Position numbers and translations under genes: made by a program | Assembly (NCBI RefSeq): GCF_900142665.1 | Contig: NZ_FRBR01000001.1 | Coordinates: forward strand, 496,001 to 560,000 | DNA length: 64,000 nucleotides | Direction of reading: 5' to 3' | From: Roseovarius pacificus | GTDB lineage: Bacteria > Pseudomonadota > Alphaproteobacteria > Rhodobacterales > Rhodobacteraceae | Shown: in pieces, positions 7,905-15,724 of the stretch | How positions within the stretch are numbered: position 1 is the stretch's first letter | Layout: each line of letters starts with the position of its first letter | Notes under the pieces: generated by a model | What the model was told of the DNA's origin: nothing | What the model saw: only the letters and a program-made list of their open reading frames with translations | Database searches by the model: none

Positions 7905-7975
7905 TTTTCCCTGTTAAAAAAGGGCGACGGCCAAGCCTTGCGCTTGCCTGCAACACTCCTGTAAGAATTGGTTAT

Positions 7976-7989
7976 TAAACACGCGTTCA
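7976..7989. promoter_or_regulatory. Operator-like dyad upstream of the valine operon
   Basis: TAAACACGCGTTCA is an imperfect dyad (TNAAC-N4-GTTNA) 28 bases before the start codon at 8018. It matches the spacing and outer half-sites of TGAACACTTGTTCA upstream of ivd at 63836. The form fits a TetR-type operator, but the regulator is not in the window. Confidence 0.5.
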
Positions 7990-8017
7990 ATTCAATTCGG
8001 GAGGAGGAGGCCGCGTC

Positions 8018-9160
8018 ATGGATTTTGCCCTGACAGAGGAACAAACCGCCATTTTCGACATGGCCCATGCCTTCGGGCAGGACAACATCGCACCCCATGC
8101 CAAACAATGGGAAAGCGACGGCACCATCCCGAAAGAGCTGTGGCCGCAAGTCGGCGAGCTCGGTTTCGGCGGGCTCTATGTCAGCGAAGAGGGCGGCGGG
8201 TCCGGCCTGACACGTCTGGACGCGACGCTGGTTTTCGAAGCCCTGTCAATGGCTTGCCCCTCGGTTGCCGCCTTCCTGTCGATCCACAACATGTGCGCCA
8301 AGATGATCGACACCTTCGCCAGCGACGACATGAAGGCCCGCGTCATGCCCGGCGTTCTGTCGATGGACACGGTCCTGTCCTACTGCCTGACCGAGCCGGG
8401 CTCGGGCTCGGACGCCGCCGCGCTGAAAACCCGCGCCGAGCGCACCAATGAGGGTTACACCCTGAACGGCACCAAGGCCTTCATCTCGGGCGGCGGATAT
8501 TCCGATGCCTACGTGGTCATGGTCCGCACCGGCGCAGACGGCCCCAGGGGCATCTCGACCGTCTATGTCGAAGACGGCACCGACGGCCTCAGCTTTGGCG
8601 GGCTCGAAGACAAGATGGGCTGGCGCAGCCAGCCAACAGCGCAGGTGCAGTTCGACAATTGCAATATTTCCGCCGACAATCTCGTGGGCGAGGAGGGCAA
8701 AGGGTTCACATATGCCATGGCCGGCCTCGATGGCGGGCGGCTGAACATCTCCGCCTGCTCGCTCGGTGCGGCGCAACAGGCGCTGAACCTGACCCTGCAA
8801 TACATGTCCGAGCGCAAGGCCTTCGGCAAGTCCATCGACCAGTTCCAGGCGCTGCAATTCCGCCTCGCCGATCTGGAAATCGAACTTCAGGCCGCGCGCA
8901 CCTTCCTGCGGCAGGCCGCATGGAAACTGGACACCGGCGCCCCCGACGCCACCAAGTTCTGCGCCATGGCCAAGAAGTTCGTCACCGAAACCGGCAGCCA
9001 TGTCGTCAATCAGTGCCTTCAACTTCACGGCGGCTACGGCTACCTTGCCGATTACGGGATCGAGAAACTGGTGCGCGACCTGCGCGTGCACGAGATCCTT
9101 GAAGGCACCAACGAAATCATGCGCCTGATCGTGGCGCGTCAAATGCTGGCCGACAGATGA
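8018..9160 (+). CDS. Acyl-CoA dehydrogenase, probably isobutyryl-CoA dehydrogenase
   Basis: The 380-residue FAD enzyme oxidises an acyl-CoA and passes electrons to electron-transferring flavoprotein. LTEPGSGSDAAALKTRA (about 127-143) and the C-terminal HEILEGTNEIMRLIVARQML are family signatures; Glu362 in LEGTNE is the expected catalytic base, as in ACAD8 and short-chain enzymes. The substrate is inferred from the operon: a 3-hydroxyisobutyryl-CoA hydrolase and mmsB follow, which is the valine pathway. A GGAGGAGGAGG ribosome site supports the ATG at 8018. The stop overlaps the next start by 4 bases (ATGA). Confidence 0.9.
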   Translation: MDFALTEEQTAIFDMAHAFGQDNIAPHAKQWESDGTIPKELWPQVGELGFGGLYVSEEGGGSGLTRLDATLVFEALSMACPSVAAFLSIHNMCAKMIDTFASDDMKARVMPGVLSMDTVLSYCLTEPGSGSDAAALKTRAERTNEGYTLNGTKAFISGGGYSDAYVVMVRTGADGPRGISTVYVEDGTDGLSFGGLEDKMGWRSQPTAQVQFDNCNISADNLVGEEGKGFTYAMAGLDGGRLNISACSLGAAQQALNLTLQYMSERKAFGKSIDQFQALQFRLADLEIELQAARTFLRQAAWKLDTGAPDATKFCAMAKKFVTETGSHVVNQCLQLHGGYGYLADYGIEKLVRDLRVHEILEGTNEIMRLIVARQMLADR

Positions 9161-10206
9161 GCGACGAAATCAATATCCGCAAAGAGGGGCGCGCAGGCCG
9201 GATCACCCTGACCCGCCCCAAGGCCCTGAACGCGCTCAGCTACGACATGTGCCTCGCGATGGAGGACGCTCTGGATGCTTGGGCAACAGATGACAGCGTC
9301 GAACTGATCCTCCTGGACGCCGAAGGCGACAAGGCGTTCTGCGCGGGCGGCGATATCCAGAAACTCTATGATACGGGCCGCGCGGGCGATTTCGCCTTTG
9401 GCCGCCGGTTCTGGCGCGACGAATACCGCCTGAACGCGAAAATCGCCGAATATCCCAAGCCCTACATCGCCTTCATGCAGGGCTTTACCATGGGCGGCGG
9501 CGTGGGCATTGCCTGCCACGGCAGGCACCGCATTGTCTGCGACAGCAGCCAGATCGCCATGCCCGAATGCGGCATCGGTCTGGTGCCGGATGTGGGCGGG
9601 TCGCTTTTGCTGGCAAAGGCACCGGGCCGGTTGGGCGAATACCTTGGCCTGACCGGCGCCCGCATGGGCCCCGGCGATGCGATCCATGCAGGGTTTGCCG
9701 ATCATTACCTGCCGGACACCGGATGGGACGCCCTCAAGGCCGAACTGATCGAAACCGGCGACGCCACGTTGATCGAACGCGCCGCCTCGCCCGCGCCCGA
9801 CAGCCCGCTTGCGGCGGCACAACCCGCGATCGACACGCTGTTCACCGCTGAAACCCTGCCCGACCTCCTCAAGGCGCTCGAATCCGACGACACGGAGATC
9901 GCGCAAAGCACGCTCAAGAAACTGTCGCGCAATTCGCCCCTGTCGCTGGCCTGCACTCTGGACATCATCCACCGCCTGCGCGCAACGCCCTCCGCCGATA
10001 TCCGGCACGCGCTGGACCTCGAATACCGTTTCACGCACCGCGCCATGGAACACAGCGACATTCTGGAAGGCATCCGCGCCCAGATCATCGACAAGGACCG
10101 TCAGCCGAACTGGCAGCACGATCCGACCACCCTGCCCGATGCGGCGGTCAGCGACATGCTGGCCCCTCTGGGACAAGACGCTCTGACATTCGACAAGGAA
10201 GGATAG
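9157..10206 (+). CDS. 3-hydroxyisobutyryl-CoA hydrolase (crotonase fold)
   Basis: The 349-residue protein is a long crotonase-family member of the hydrolase type rather than a 260-residue hydratase. FCAGGDIQKLYD (about 67-78), the oxyanion-hole block GFTMGGGVGIACHGRHRIVCD (about 109-129) and MPECGIGLVPDVGGS are typical of HIBCH enzymes. It would release 3-hydroxyisobutyrate from its CoA ester for the MmsB step. It overlaps the dehydrogenase gene by 4 bases and lies 3 bases before mmsB, so the three genes are surely one operon. Many relatives are labelled simply as enoyl-CoA hydratase. The methacrylyl-CoA hydratase of the pathway is not encoded next to it. Confidence 0.9.
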   Translation: MSDEINIRKEGRAGRITLTRPKALNALSYDMCLAMEDALDAWATDDSVELILLDAEGDKAFCAGGDIQKLYDTGRAGDFAFGRRFWRDEYRLNAKIAEYPKPYIAFMQGFTMGGGVGIACHGRHRIVCDSSQIAMPECGIGLVPDVGGSLLLAKAPGRLGEYLGLTGARMGPGDAIHAGFADHYLPDTGWDALKAELIETGDATLIERAASPAPDSPLAAAQPAIDTLFTAETLPDLLKALESDDTEIAQSTLKKLSRNSPLSLACTLDIIHRLRATPSADIRHALDLEYRFTHRAMEHSDILEGIRAQIIDKDRQPNWQHDPTTLPDAAVSDMLAPLGQDALTFDKEG

Positions 10207-10209
10207 GCC

Positions 10210-11082
10210 ATGAAAATCGGATTTATCGGACTGGGCAACATGGGCGGGCCGATGGCCGCCAATCTGGCCAAGGCGGGTCATGACGTCACCGGGTTCGACG
10301 CCGCCGGCGTCACCATCGAGGGCGTCACCCCCGCCGCCAGCGCAGAAGAGGCCGTCAAAGGCGCGCAGGTGGCGATCACCATGCTGCCCAACGGCAAGAT
10401 CCTGCGCAGCGTGGCCGATCAGATCATCCCGGCGATGGACAAGGGCGCGGTGTTTCTGGACTGCTCGACCGTCGATGTCGACAGCGCCCGCGCCGTGGCC
10501 GAACAGGCGCAGACGGCTGGCCTTTCGGCGCTGGACGCCCCCGTTTCGGGCGGTGTCGGCGGCGCACAGGGCGGCACGCTGACCTTCATGGTCGGCGGTG
10601 ACGAGGCCGGGTTTAATACCGCAAAGGAACTCTTTGATATCATGGGGCAAAAGGCCGTCCACTGTGGCCCTTCGGGCAACGGCCAGGCCGCCAAGATCTG
10701 CAACAACATGATCCTCGGCGCCACGATGATCGTCACCTGCGAAGCCTTCGCCCTGGCCGACAAGCTGGGTCTGGACCGGCAGGCGATGTTCGACGTGGTC
10801 AGCACCTCGTCGGGGCAATCCTGGTCGATGAACACCTATTGCCCCGCCCCCGGCGTCGGCCCGAGCAGCCCCTCCGACAACGATTACAAGCCCGGTTTCG
10901 CCGCCGAACTGATGCTCAAGGACCTGCGCCTCGCACAAGAGGCCGCAAGCTCGGCAGATGCGGATACCCCCATCGGCGAAGCGGCGATGAAGCTCTACGC
11001 GCAGTTCGTCGAAGACGAAGACGGGCTTGGCCGCGACTTCAGCGCCATGCTGCCCCGCTTTGAAAAACGCACGCGGAATTGA
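10210..11082 (+). CDS. mmsB: 3-hydroxyisobutyrate dehydrogenase
   Basis: The 290-residue NAD-dependent enzyme oxidises 3-hydroxyisobutyrate to methylmalonate semialdehyde, the substrate of MmsA. The N-terminal IGFIGLGNMGGPMAANLAKAG (residues 3-23) is the beta-hydroxyacid dehydrogenase signature. DAPVSGGVGGAQGGTL (109-124) binds substrate, and the catalytic Lys is 162 in GQAAKICNN. It is the last gene of the operon. Its stop codon overlaps an FNR-type box that seems to serve the next gene. Confidence 0.95.
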   Translation: MKIGFIGLGNMGGPMAANLAKAGHDVTGFDAAGVTIEGVTPAASAEEAVKGAQVAITMLPNGKILRSVADQIIPAMDKGAVFLDCSTVDVDSARAVAEQAQTAGLSALDAPVSGGVGGAQGGTLTFMVGGDEAGFNTAKELFDIMGQKAVHCGPSGNGQAAKICNNMILGATMIVTCEAFALADKLGLDRQAMFDVVSTSSGQSWSMNTYCPAPGVGPSSPSDNDYKPGFAAELMLKDLRLAQEAASSADADTPIGEAAMKLYAQFVEDEDGLGRDFSAMLPRFEKRTRN

Positions 11083-11092
11083 TCTGAATCAT
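11079..11092. promoter_or_regulatory. FNR-type box upstream of the DUF2892 gene
   Basis: TTGATCTGAATCAT differs from the FNR/FnrL consensus TTGAT-N4-ATCAA only in the last base. It overlaps the mmsB stop codon and is centred about 70 bases before the DUF2892 start, a normal distance for FNR control. Confidence 0.6.
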
Positions 11093-11154
11093 ATTCGCAA
11101 ATCCCGATTTATCGTTAAGCTGTCCGACAGATAAACCTTTTCGGGAGTAAACCG

Positions 11155-11361
11155 ATGTTTACAAAGAATATGGGCAAAACAGATCGCACAATTCGCGCGA
11201 TCGTGGGCGTTGTCTTGCTGTTCCTCGCCCTGACGTCAATGTCGGGGGGCTGGGCTTGGGTTGCCGGGATCGTCGGCGCGGTCCTTCTGGTCACGGCCGC
11301 CATGGGCAGTTGCCCGTCCTATACGCTTCTGGGGATCAACACCTGCAAGAAAGAGTCCTGA
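11155..11361 (+). CDS. DUF2892 small inner-membrane protein
   Basis: The 68-residue protein begins with MFTKNMGKTDRTIRAIVGVVL, the typical opening of DUF2892 proteins (the membrane part of YgaP-like proteins). Two hydrophobic helices, about residues 15-28 and 32-48, are followed by GSCPSYTLLGINTCKK with two cysteines. The fold is a small two-helix inner-membrane hairpin; its biochemical role is not established. GGGAG lies just before the ATG. A near-consensus FNR-type box upstream suggests oxygen-dependent expression. Confidence 0.88.
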   Translation: MFTKNMGKTDRTIRAIVGVVLLFLALTSMSGGWAWVAGIVGAVLLVTAAMGSCPSYTLLGINTCKKES

Positions 11362-11416
11362 GACTCTTCAGCACTCACGAACCGACCTCACAAGGCCGCC
11401 CCATCCGGGCGGCCTT
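11351..11416 (+). terminator. Two hairpins after the DUF2892 gene
   Basis: AAGAGTC/GACTCTT with loop CTGA spans the stop codon (11351-11368). A second, 10-bp GC stem AAGGCCGCCC/GGGCGGCCTT follows at 11392-11416, then GATCGTTTC. The second has terminator form with a weak T-tract. Confidence 0.6.
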
Positions 11417-11530
11417 GATCGTTTCAGCCCCATAGAAAGGAAAACAGCAGAACTCCGCCCATCCCCTGCGCCTGCCCTTGAATACCCTGCGCCACCGGCC
11501 CATTCTTCACCCCAGGAACAGGAGGCAACC

Positions 11531-11854
11531 ATGCGCAAAACAACGCTTTTTCTGGCCATGCTGGCAACCGGCCTGACCGTATCGGTCGCTCAGGCCGATC
11601 AGCCGGGGCGCAAGGGCTGCCCTCCGGGCCTCGCCAAGAAACACAATGGCTGCCTGCCCCCCGGCATCGCCAAGAAACGCTATGGCCGTGGCGATTACAT
11701 CAACGGCGACTACGTGGTGATCCGCCATCCCGGTCGTTACGGGCTGGACCCCGGCCAGACATATTACCGCGTGGGCGATTACGTCTATCGCGTCGATCGC
11801 GACACGCGCGAGGTGCTGGACCTGATCGGCGCCGTCGCACGGGTTCTGGATTAA
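11531..11854 (+). CDS. Small exported RcnB-like protein
   Basis: The 107-residue protein starts at an ATG with GGAGG directly upstream and has a signal peptide (residues 1-22, cleavage likely after AQA). The mature part has a repeated GCPPGLAKK / GCLPPGIAKK motif and then VIRHPGRYGLDPGQTYYRVGDYVYRVDRDTREVLDLIGAV. This matches the pattern of RcnB-type periplasmic proteins linked to nickel and cobalt homeostasis in enterics. The family match is by eye. Neighbours on the other strand are uvrA and a short gene remnant, and I see no metal transporter nearby, so the metal role is unproven. Confidence 0.75.
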   Translation: MRKTTLFLAMLATGLTVSVAQADQPGRKGCPPGLAKKHNGCLPPGIAKKRYGRGDYINGDYVVIRHPGRYGLDPGQTYYRVGDYVYRVDRDTREVLDLIGAVARVLD

Positions 11855-11855
11855 C

Positions 11856-12050
11856 TCAGCTCATCCATTTCAGACCGAGGTGGTCGATCGGCGACGCACA
11901 ATACCCCATCCAATCGCGGTAATCCTGCGTCAGGACATATCGCATCCCCCTGGACTCCCATTTGTCCGCCTTGGCAATGGCCAGATCGGCAACATACAGT
12001 TCCGCCGCGCCCCGCCTGACGGTCGATCCAGATACGCCTACCCGGCCATT
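11856..12050 (-). pseudogene. Coding-like frame without a start codon, 64 codons
   Basis: Between RcnB-like and uvrA the minus strand is open from an upstream TGA (12051-12053) to a TGA at 11856-11858. Its 64 residues look like real protein and include RYVLTQDYRDWMGYCASPID, ending HLGLKWMS. No ATG, GTG or TTG occurs in frame before residue 36, and the frame begins 7 bases after the uvrA stop. It may be a gene whose start was mutated, the 3' remnant of a longer gene, or a gene with a sequencing error at its start. The product is unrecognised. Confidence 0.5.
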
Positions 12051-12059
12051 TCAGGGCGG

Positions 12060-14942
12060 TTATTCGGCAGCCACCCTGCGTGCGGACAGCATGTCTTTCA
12101 GGTAACGCCCGGTATGGCTGCGCTCGACCCCCGCCACCTCTTCGGGCGTGCCTTCGGCCACGATCTCGCCACCGCCATCGCCCCCCTCGGGGCCGATGTC
12201 GATGATGTGATCGGCGGTTTTCACCACATCCAGGTTGTGCTCGATCACCACCACCGTGTTCCCGGCATCGACCAGTTCGTGCAGCACCTCCAGCAGCTTC
12301 TTCACATCCTCGAAATGCAGCCCCGTCGTCGGCTCGTCGAGGATATAGAGCGTCCGCCCCGTGGATCGTTTCGCCAGTTCCTTGGACAGTTTCACGCGCT
12401 GCGCCTCGCCGCCCGAAAGCGTGGTCGCCTGCTGGCCCACCTTGATATATCCCAGACCGACACGCGCCAGCGCATCCATCTTGTCGCGGATACTGGGCAC
12501 CGCCTTGAAGAACTCCTGCGCATCCTCCACCGTCATGTCCAGCACATCGGCGATGCTCTTGCCCTTCCACCGGATTTCCAGCGTCTCGCGGTTGTAGCGC
12601 GCGCCGTTGCAGGTTTCGCAGGTGACATAGACATCGGGCAGGAAATGCATCTCGATCTTGATCACCCCGTCGCCCTGACAGGCCTCACAGCGCCCGCCCT
12701 TGACGTTGAAGGAAAACCGCCCCGGCTTGTAACCCCGCGCCTGCGCCTCGGGCAGCCCGGCAAACCAGTCGCGGATCGGGGTGAATGCCCCGGTATAGGT
12801 GGCCGGGTTCGAGCGCGGCGTGCGCCCGATGGGCCGCTGGTCGATGTCGATCACCTTGTCCAGATGTTCCAGCCCCTTGATCGTCTCACAAGGCGCCGGC
12901 GTCTGGCGCGCCCCGTTCAGGCGCATGCTGGCGGTCTTGAACAGGGTTTCGATGGTCAGCGTGGACTTCCCCCCGCCCGACACGCCGGTGACACAGACGA
13001 ATTTGCCCAAGGGAAATTTCGCAGTAACATTTTTCAGGTTGTTGCCCGTGGCCTTGACCACACTCAGCATTTTGCCATTGCCCTTGCGCCGTTCGGGCGG
13101 AATGGCGATCTCGCGCGCGCCTGACAGGTACTGCCCGGTGATCGAGGCCGGATCGGCCGTGATCTCCTCGGGCGTGCCGCGGCTCACCACCTGCCCGCCA
13201 TGCACCCCGGCGCCGGGGCCGATGTCATAAACGTAATCGGCGGTGCGGATCGCCTCCTCGTCATGTTCGACCACGATCACCGTATTGCCCTGATCCCGCA
13301 GGTTTTGCAGCGTCTGCAACAGGCGGCCGTTGTCGCGCTGATGCAGCCCGATGCTCGGCTCGTCCAGCACATAGAGAACCCCGGTCAGCCCACTGCCGAT
13401 CTGGCTGGCCAGCCGGATACGCTGGCTCTCCCCGCCCGACAGAGTCCCGGCATTGCGGCTCAGCGTCAGGTATTCCAGCCCCACATTGTTCAGAAATCCC
13501 AGCCGCTCGCGGATTTCCTTCAGGATCGCGCGGGCGATCTCGTTCTTCTGCGCCGTCAATACCTCGGGCACCCCCGCGCACCAATCATGGGCCTCGCGGA
13601 TCGACATCTGCACCACCTGCCCGATATGCAGACGCTCGTCCTGCCGGCCTCCGGCGGGACCGATCTTCACCGCCAGCGCCTCCTGGCGCAGGCGATACCC
13701 CTCGCAAGTGCCACAAGACCGGTTGTTCTGATAGCGCTCGAACTCCTCGCGGATCCAGTTGCTGTCCGTCTCGCGATAGCGCCGCTCCATGTTGGGGATC
13801 ACCCCCTCGAAGCTGCGCGTCACCTGATAGACGCGCCCGCCCTCGTCATAGCGAAACGGGATTTCCTCGTCGCCCGACCCGTACAGGAACACCTGCTGCA
13901 CATGTTTCGGCAGGTCCTTCCACGGGGTGTTCTGGTCGAACTCGTAATGTTTGGCCAGCGCCTCGATGGTTTGCAGGAAATAAGGTGATTTGCCCTTGCG
14001 CCACGGTGCAATCGCCCCGTCGCTGATCTTCAGGGTCGCATCCGGCACCACCAGCCGTTCGTCGAAAAACAGCTCGGCCCCCAACCCGTCGCAATCCGGG
14101 CAGGCCCCGAACGGCGCGTTGAAGGAAAACAGCCGCGGCTCGATCTCGGGGATGGTGAACCCGCTGACCGGACAGGCGAAATTCTCGGAAAAGGTGATCC
14201 GCTCCGGCTCACCCTCCTTCGGCGCGGTTTCCAGAACGGCGATCCCGTCCGCCAGATCCAGCGCCGTGCGGAAACTGTCCGCCAGCCGTGTCTCGATCCC
14301 CTCTTTCACCACGAGGCGATCCACCACCACGTCGATGTCATGGCGGTATTTCTTGTCCAGCTTGGGCGGATCGTCCAGATCGTGAAACGCCCCGTCCACC
14401 TTGACCCGCTGGAACCCCTGCTTGCGCAACTCCAGCATTTCCTTGCGGTATTCTCCCTTGCGGTCGCGCACGATGGGGGCCAGCAGATAGGCGCGCGTAC
14501 CCTCTTCCATGGCCATCACCCGGTCGGCCATGTCCTGCACCTGCTGCGCCTCGATGGGCAGGCCGGTGGCGGGCGAATAGGGCGTGCCGACACGGGCAAA
14601 GAGCAGCCGCATGTAGTCGTAAATCTCGGTCACCGTCCCGACGGTCGAGCGCGGGTTCTTGCTGGTGGTTTTCTGCTCGATGGAAATCGCCGGGCTCAAC
14701 CCGCTGATATGGTCCACATCCGGCTTTTCCATCATGTCCAGAAACTGGCGCGCATAGGCCGACAGGCTTTCGACATAGCGCCGCTGCCCCTCGGCATAGA
14801 TCGTGTCGAAGGCCAGCGACGACTTGCCCGAGCCGCTCAGCCCGGTGATCACCACCAGCTCGTTGCGCGGAATATCCACGTCAATGTTCTTGAGATTATG
14901 CTCGCGCGCGCCGCGCACCTCGATATGCTTCAGCTCAGCCAT
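12060..14942 (-). CDS. uvrA: Excinuclease ABC subunit A
   Basis: The 960-residue ATPase is the damage-recognition subunit of nucleotide excision repair. It has two ABC halves: Walker [10 protein letters not shown] near residue 33 and GVSGGGKST in the second half. The two signatures are [12 protein letters not shown] and [12 protein letters not shown], and the zinc-binding [10 protein letters not shown] block is present. [19 protein letters not shown] at 14942 is the family's normal start; a TTG five codons upstream is less likely. An alphaproteobacterial SOS box lies 66 bases upstream, so LexA control is expected. Confidence 0.97.
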   Translation of the reverse strand: MAELKHIEVRGAREHNLKNIDVDIPRNELVVITGLSGSGKSSLAFDTIYAEGQRRYVESLSAYARQFLDMMEKPDVDHISGLSPAISIEQKTTSKNPRSTVGTVTEIYDYMRLLFARVGTPYSPATGLPIEAQQVQDMADRVMAMEEGTRAYLLAPIVRDRKGEYRKEMLELRKQGFQRVKVDGAFHDLDDPPKLDKKYRHDIDVVVDRLVVKEGIETRLADSFRTALDLADGIAVLETAPKEGEPERITFSENFACPVSGFTIPEIEPRLFSFNAPFGACPDCDGLGAELFFDERLVVPDATLKISDGAIAPWRKGKSPYFLQTIEALAKHYEFDQNTPWKDLPKHVQQVFLYGSGDEEIPFRYDEGGRVYQVTRSFEGVIPNMERRYRETDSNWIREEFERYQNNRSCGTCEGYRLRQEALAVKIGPAGGRQDERLHIGQVVQMSIREAHDWCAGVPEVLTAQKNEIARAILKEIRERLGFLNNVGLEYLTLSRNAGTLSGGESQRIRLASQIGSGLTGVLYVLDEPSIGLHQRDNGRLLQTLQNLRDQGNTVIVVEHDEEAIRTADYVYDIGPGAGVHGGQVVSRGTPEEITADPASITGQYLSGAREIAIPPERRKGNGKMLSVVKATGNNLKNVTAKFPLGKFVCVTGVSGGGKSTLTIETLFKTASMRLNGARQTPAPCETIKGLEHLDKVIDIDQRPIGRTPRSNPATYTGAFTPIRDWFAGLPEAQARGYKPGRFSFNVKGGRCEACQGDGVIKIEMHFLPDVYVTCETCNGARYNRETLEIRWKGKSIADVLDMTVEDAQEFFKAVPSIRDKMDALARVGLGYIKVGQQATTLSGGEAQRVKLSKELAKRSTGRTLYILDEPTTGLHFEDVKKLLEVLHELVDAGNTVVVIEHNLDVVKTADHIIDIGPEGGDGGGEIVAEGTPEEVAGVERSHTGRYLKDMLSARRVAAE

Positions 14943-15007
14943 CAGGACCCCCGTCAACGGTGGTTAACAGATAGTGGACGATGCGCCGGGTTCCAAGAAA
15001 ATTCTGC

Positions 15008-15022
15008 GAACATTGCGCGAAC
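15008..15022 (-). promoter_or_regulatory. LexA (SOS) box of uvrA
   Basis: On the minus strand the sequence is GTTC-GCGCAAT-GTTC, an exact GTTC-N7-GTTC, the direct-repeat LexA site of alphaproteobacteria. It lies 66-80 bases before the uvrA start and after the end of the methyltransferase gene. Confidence 0.85.
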
Positions 15023-15040
15023 ATTCGCCGGGCCTGCCCG

Positions 15041-15598
15041 CTATTTCCGCGCCAGAGCCCAGGAACAGATCGGAAAATCCGGCTCGTCCGTCAGATCGTC
15101 GCGCCCCCGCTCATAGGCGGGCGGCCAGGGCGTTTCGAAATTGCGCAGCGCGGCGGCCCGGTTACCCCACTGCCGGGCCGTGATCCTGTCCTCGTCGAAC
15201 CCCGCTTCGATCAACAGGTTCTTCAGACCCCGCGCGCTCCAGCGCGAACAATCCACCGGATCGCCGTGATAGGGGATGAAGAACGGCACCGCGACCCAGA
15301 AATACCCGCCGGGGCGCAGCATCTCCAACACGTTGCGCGTGGCGGCATAGGGCCGGTCCAGATGCTCCCACACCTGATTGGCGAGGATCAGATCGAAACT
15401 CAGAACGTCGCCATCGCGCCCGCGATAAGGACCCGCACAAACATCGTATTTCGGATAGCGAAACCGCTCATAGCTGCGAAACGTAAACCGCCGTCCGAAC
15501 TTGCCCGACACTTCGGCGGCGTCCATATCGGCCAGCGGCAACTCTTCCAGCCAGTTGCGCGACATGCGCTGCATCACGACCCTGTTCACACTCGGCAC
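15041..15598 (-). CDS. SAM-dependent methyltransferase-like protein
   Basis: The 185-residue protein has a class I methyltransferase pattern. AAEVSGKFGR (about 27-36) stands where the SAM-binding motif I lies but lacks the usual GxGxG. LSFDLILANQVWEHLDRPY (about 66-84) is motif IV, and MLRPGGYFWVAVPFF follows. The end is family-like (CSRWSARGLKNLLIEAGF). Small proteins with such a reduced motif I are common in Roseobacters; the substrate is unknown. It is transcribed towards uvrA but is separated from it by the SOS-box promoter. The region before it is rich in hairpins. Confidence 0.75.
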   Translation of the reverse strand: MPSVNRVVMQRMSRNWLEELPLADMDAAEVSGKFGRRFTFRSYERFRYPKYDVCAGPYRGRDGDVLSFDLILANQVWEHLDRPYAATRNVLEMLRPGGYFWVAVPFFIPYHGDPVDCSRWSARGLKNLLIEAGFDEDRITARQWGNRAAALRNFETPWPPAYERGRDDLTDEPDFPICSWALARK

Positions 15599-15640
15599 AA
15601 TTCACCTCTGACTGACACGGAAAGGGGGCGCTCCCCCTCC

Positions 15641-15714
15641 CTTTCTTCTTGCCCGAAATATCCCGGGGGAGTCCGGGAAAATCCCCGATTTTTCCGGACG
15701 GGGGCAGCGCCCCC
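15641..15714 (-). terminator. Hairpin cluster with dispersed element after lpdA
   Basis: Reading from the lpdA stop codon on the minus strand there is GGGGC/GCCCC (15700-15714). Next comes a stem GTCCGG-GAAAA/TTTTT-CCGGAC (15671-15699) and then GGGATATTTCGGGCAAGAAGAA. The last part matches an element at 56990-57022. The first two hairpins probably terminate lpdA transcription. Confidence 0.6.
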
Positions 15715-15724
15715 GAGACCCGGT

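Noticed and set aside
9139-10938. A 599-codon open frame opposite the hydrolase and mmsB genes
   Set aside because: Same shadow composition, no ribosome site and no recognisable motif; the plus-strand genes are certain.
11531-11854. Reading the small gene as an excinuclease subunit because of uvrA nearby
   Set aside because: It has a signal peptide and an RcnB-like pattern and none of the ABC motifs; the full uvrA is separate.
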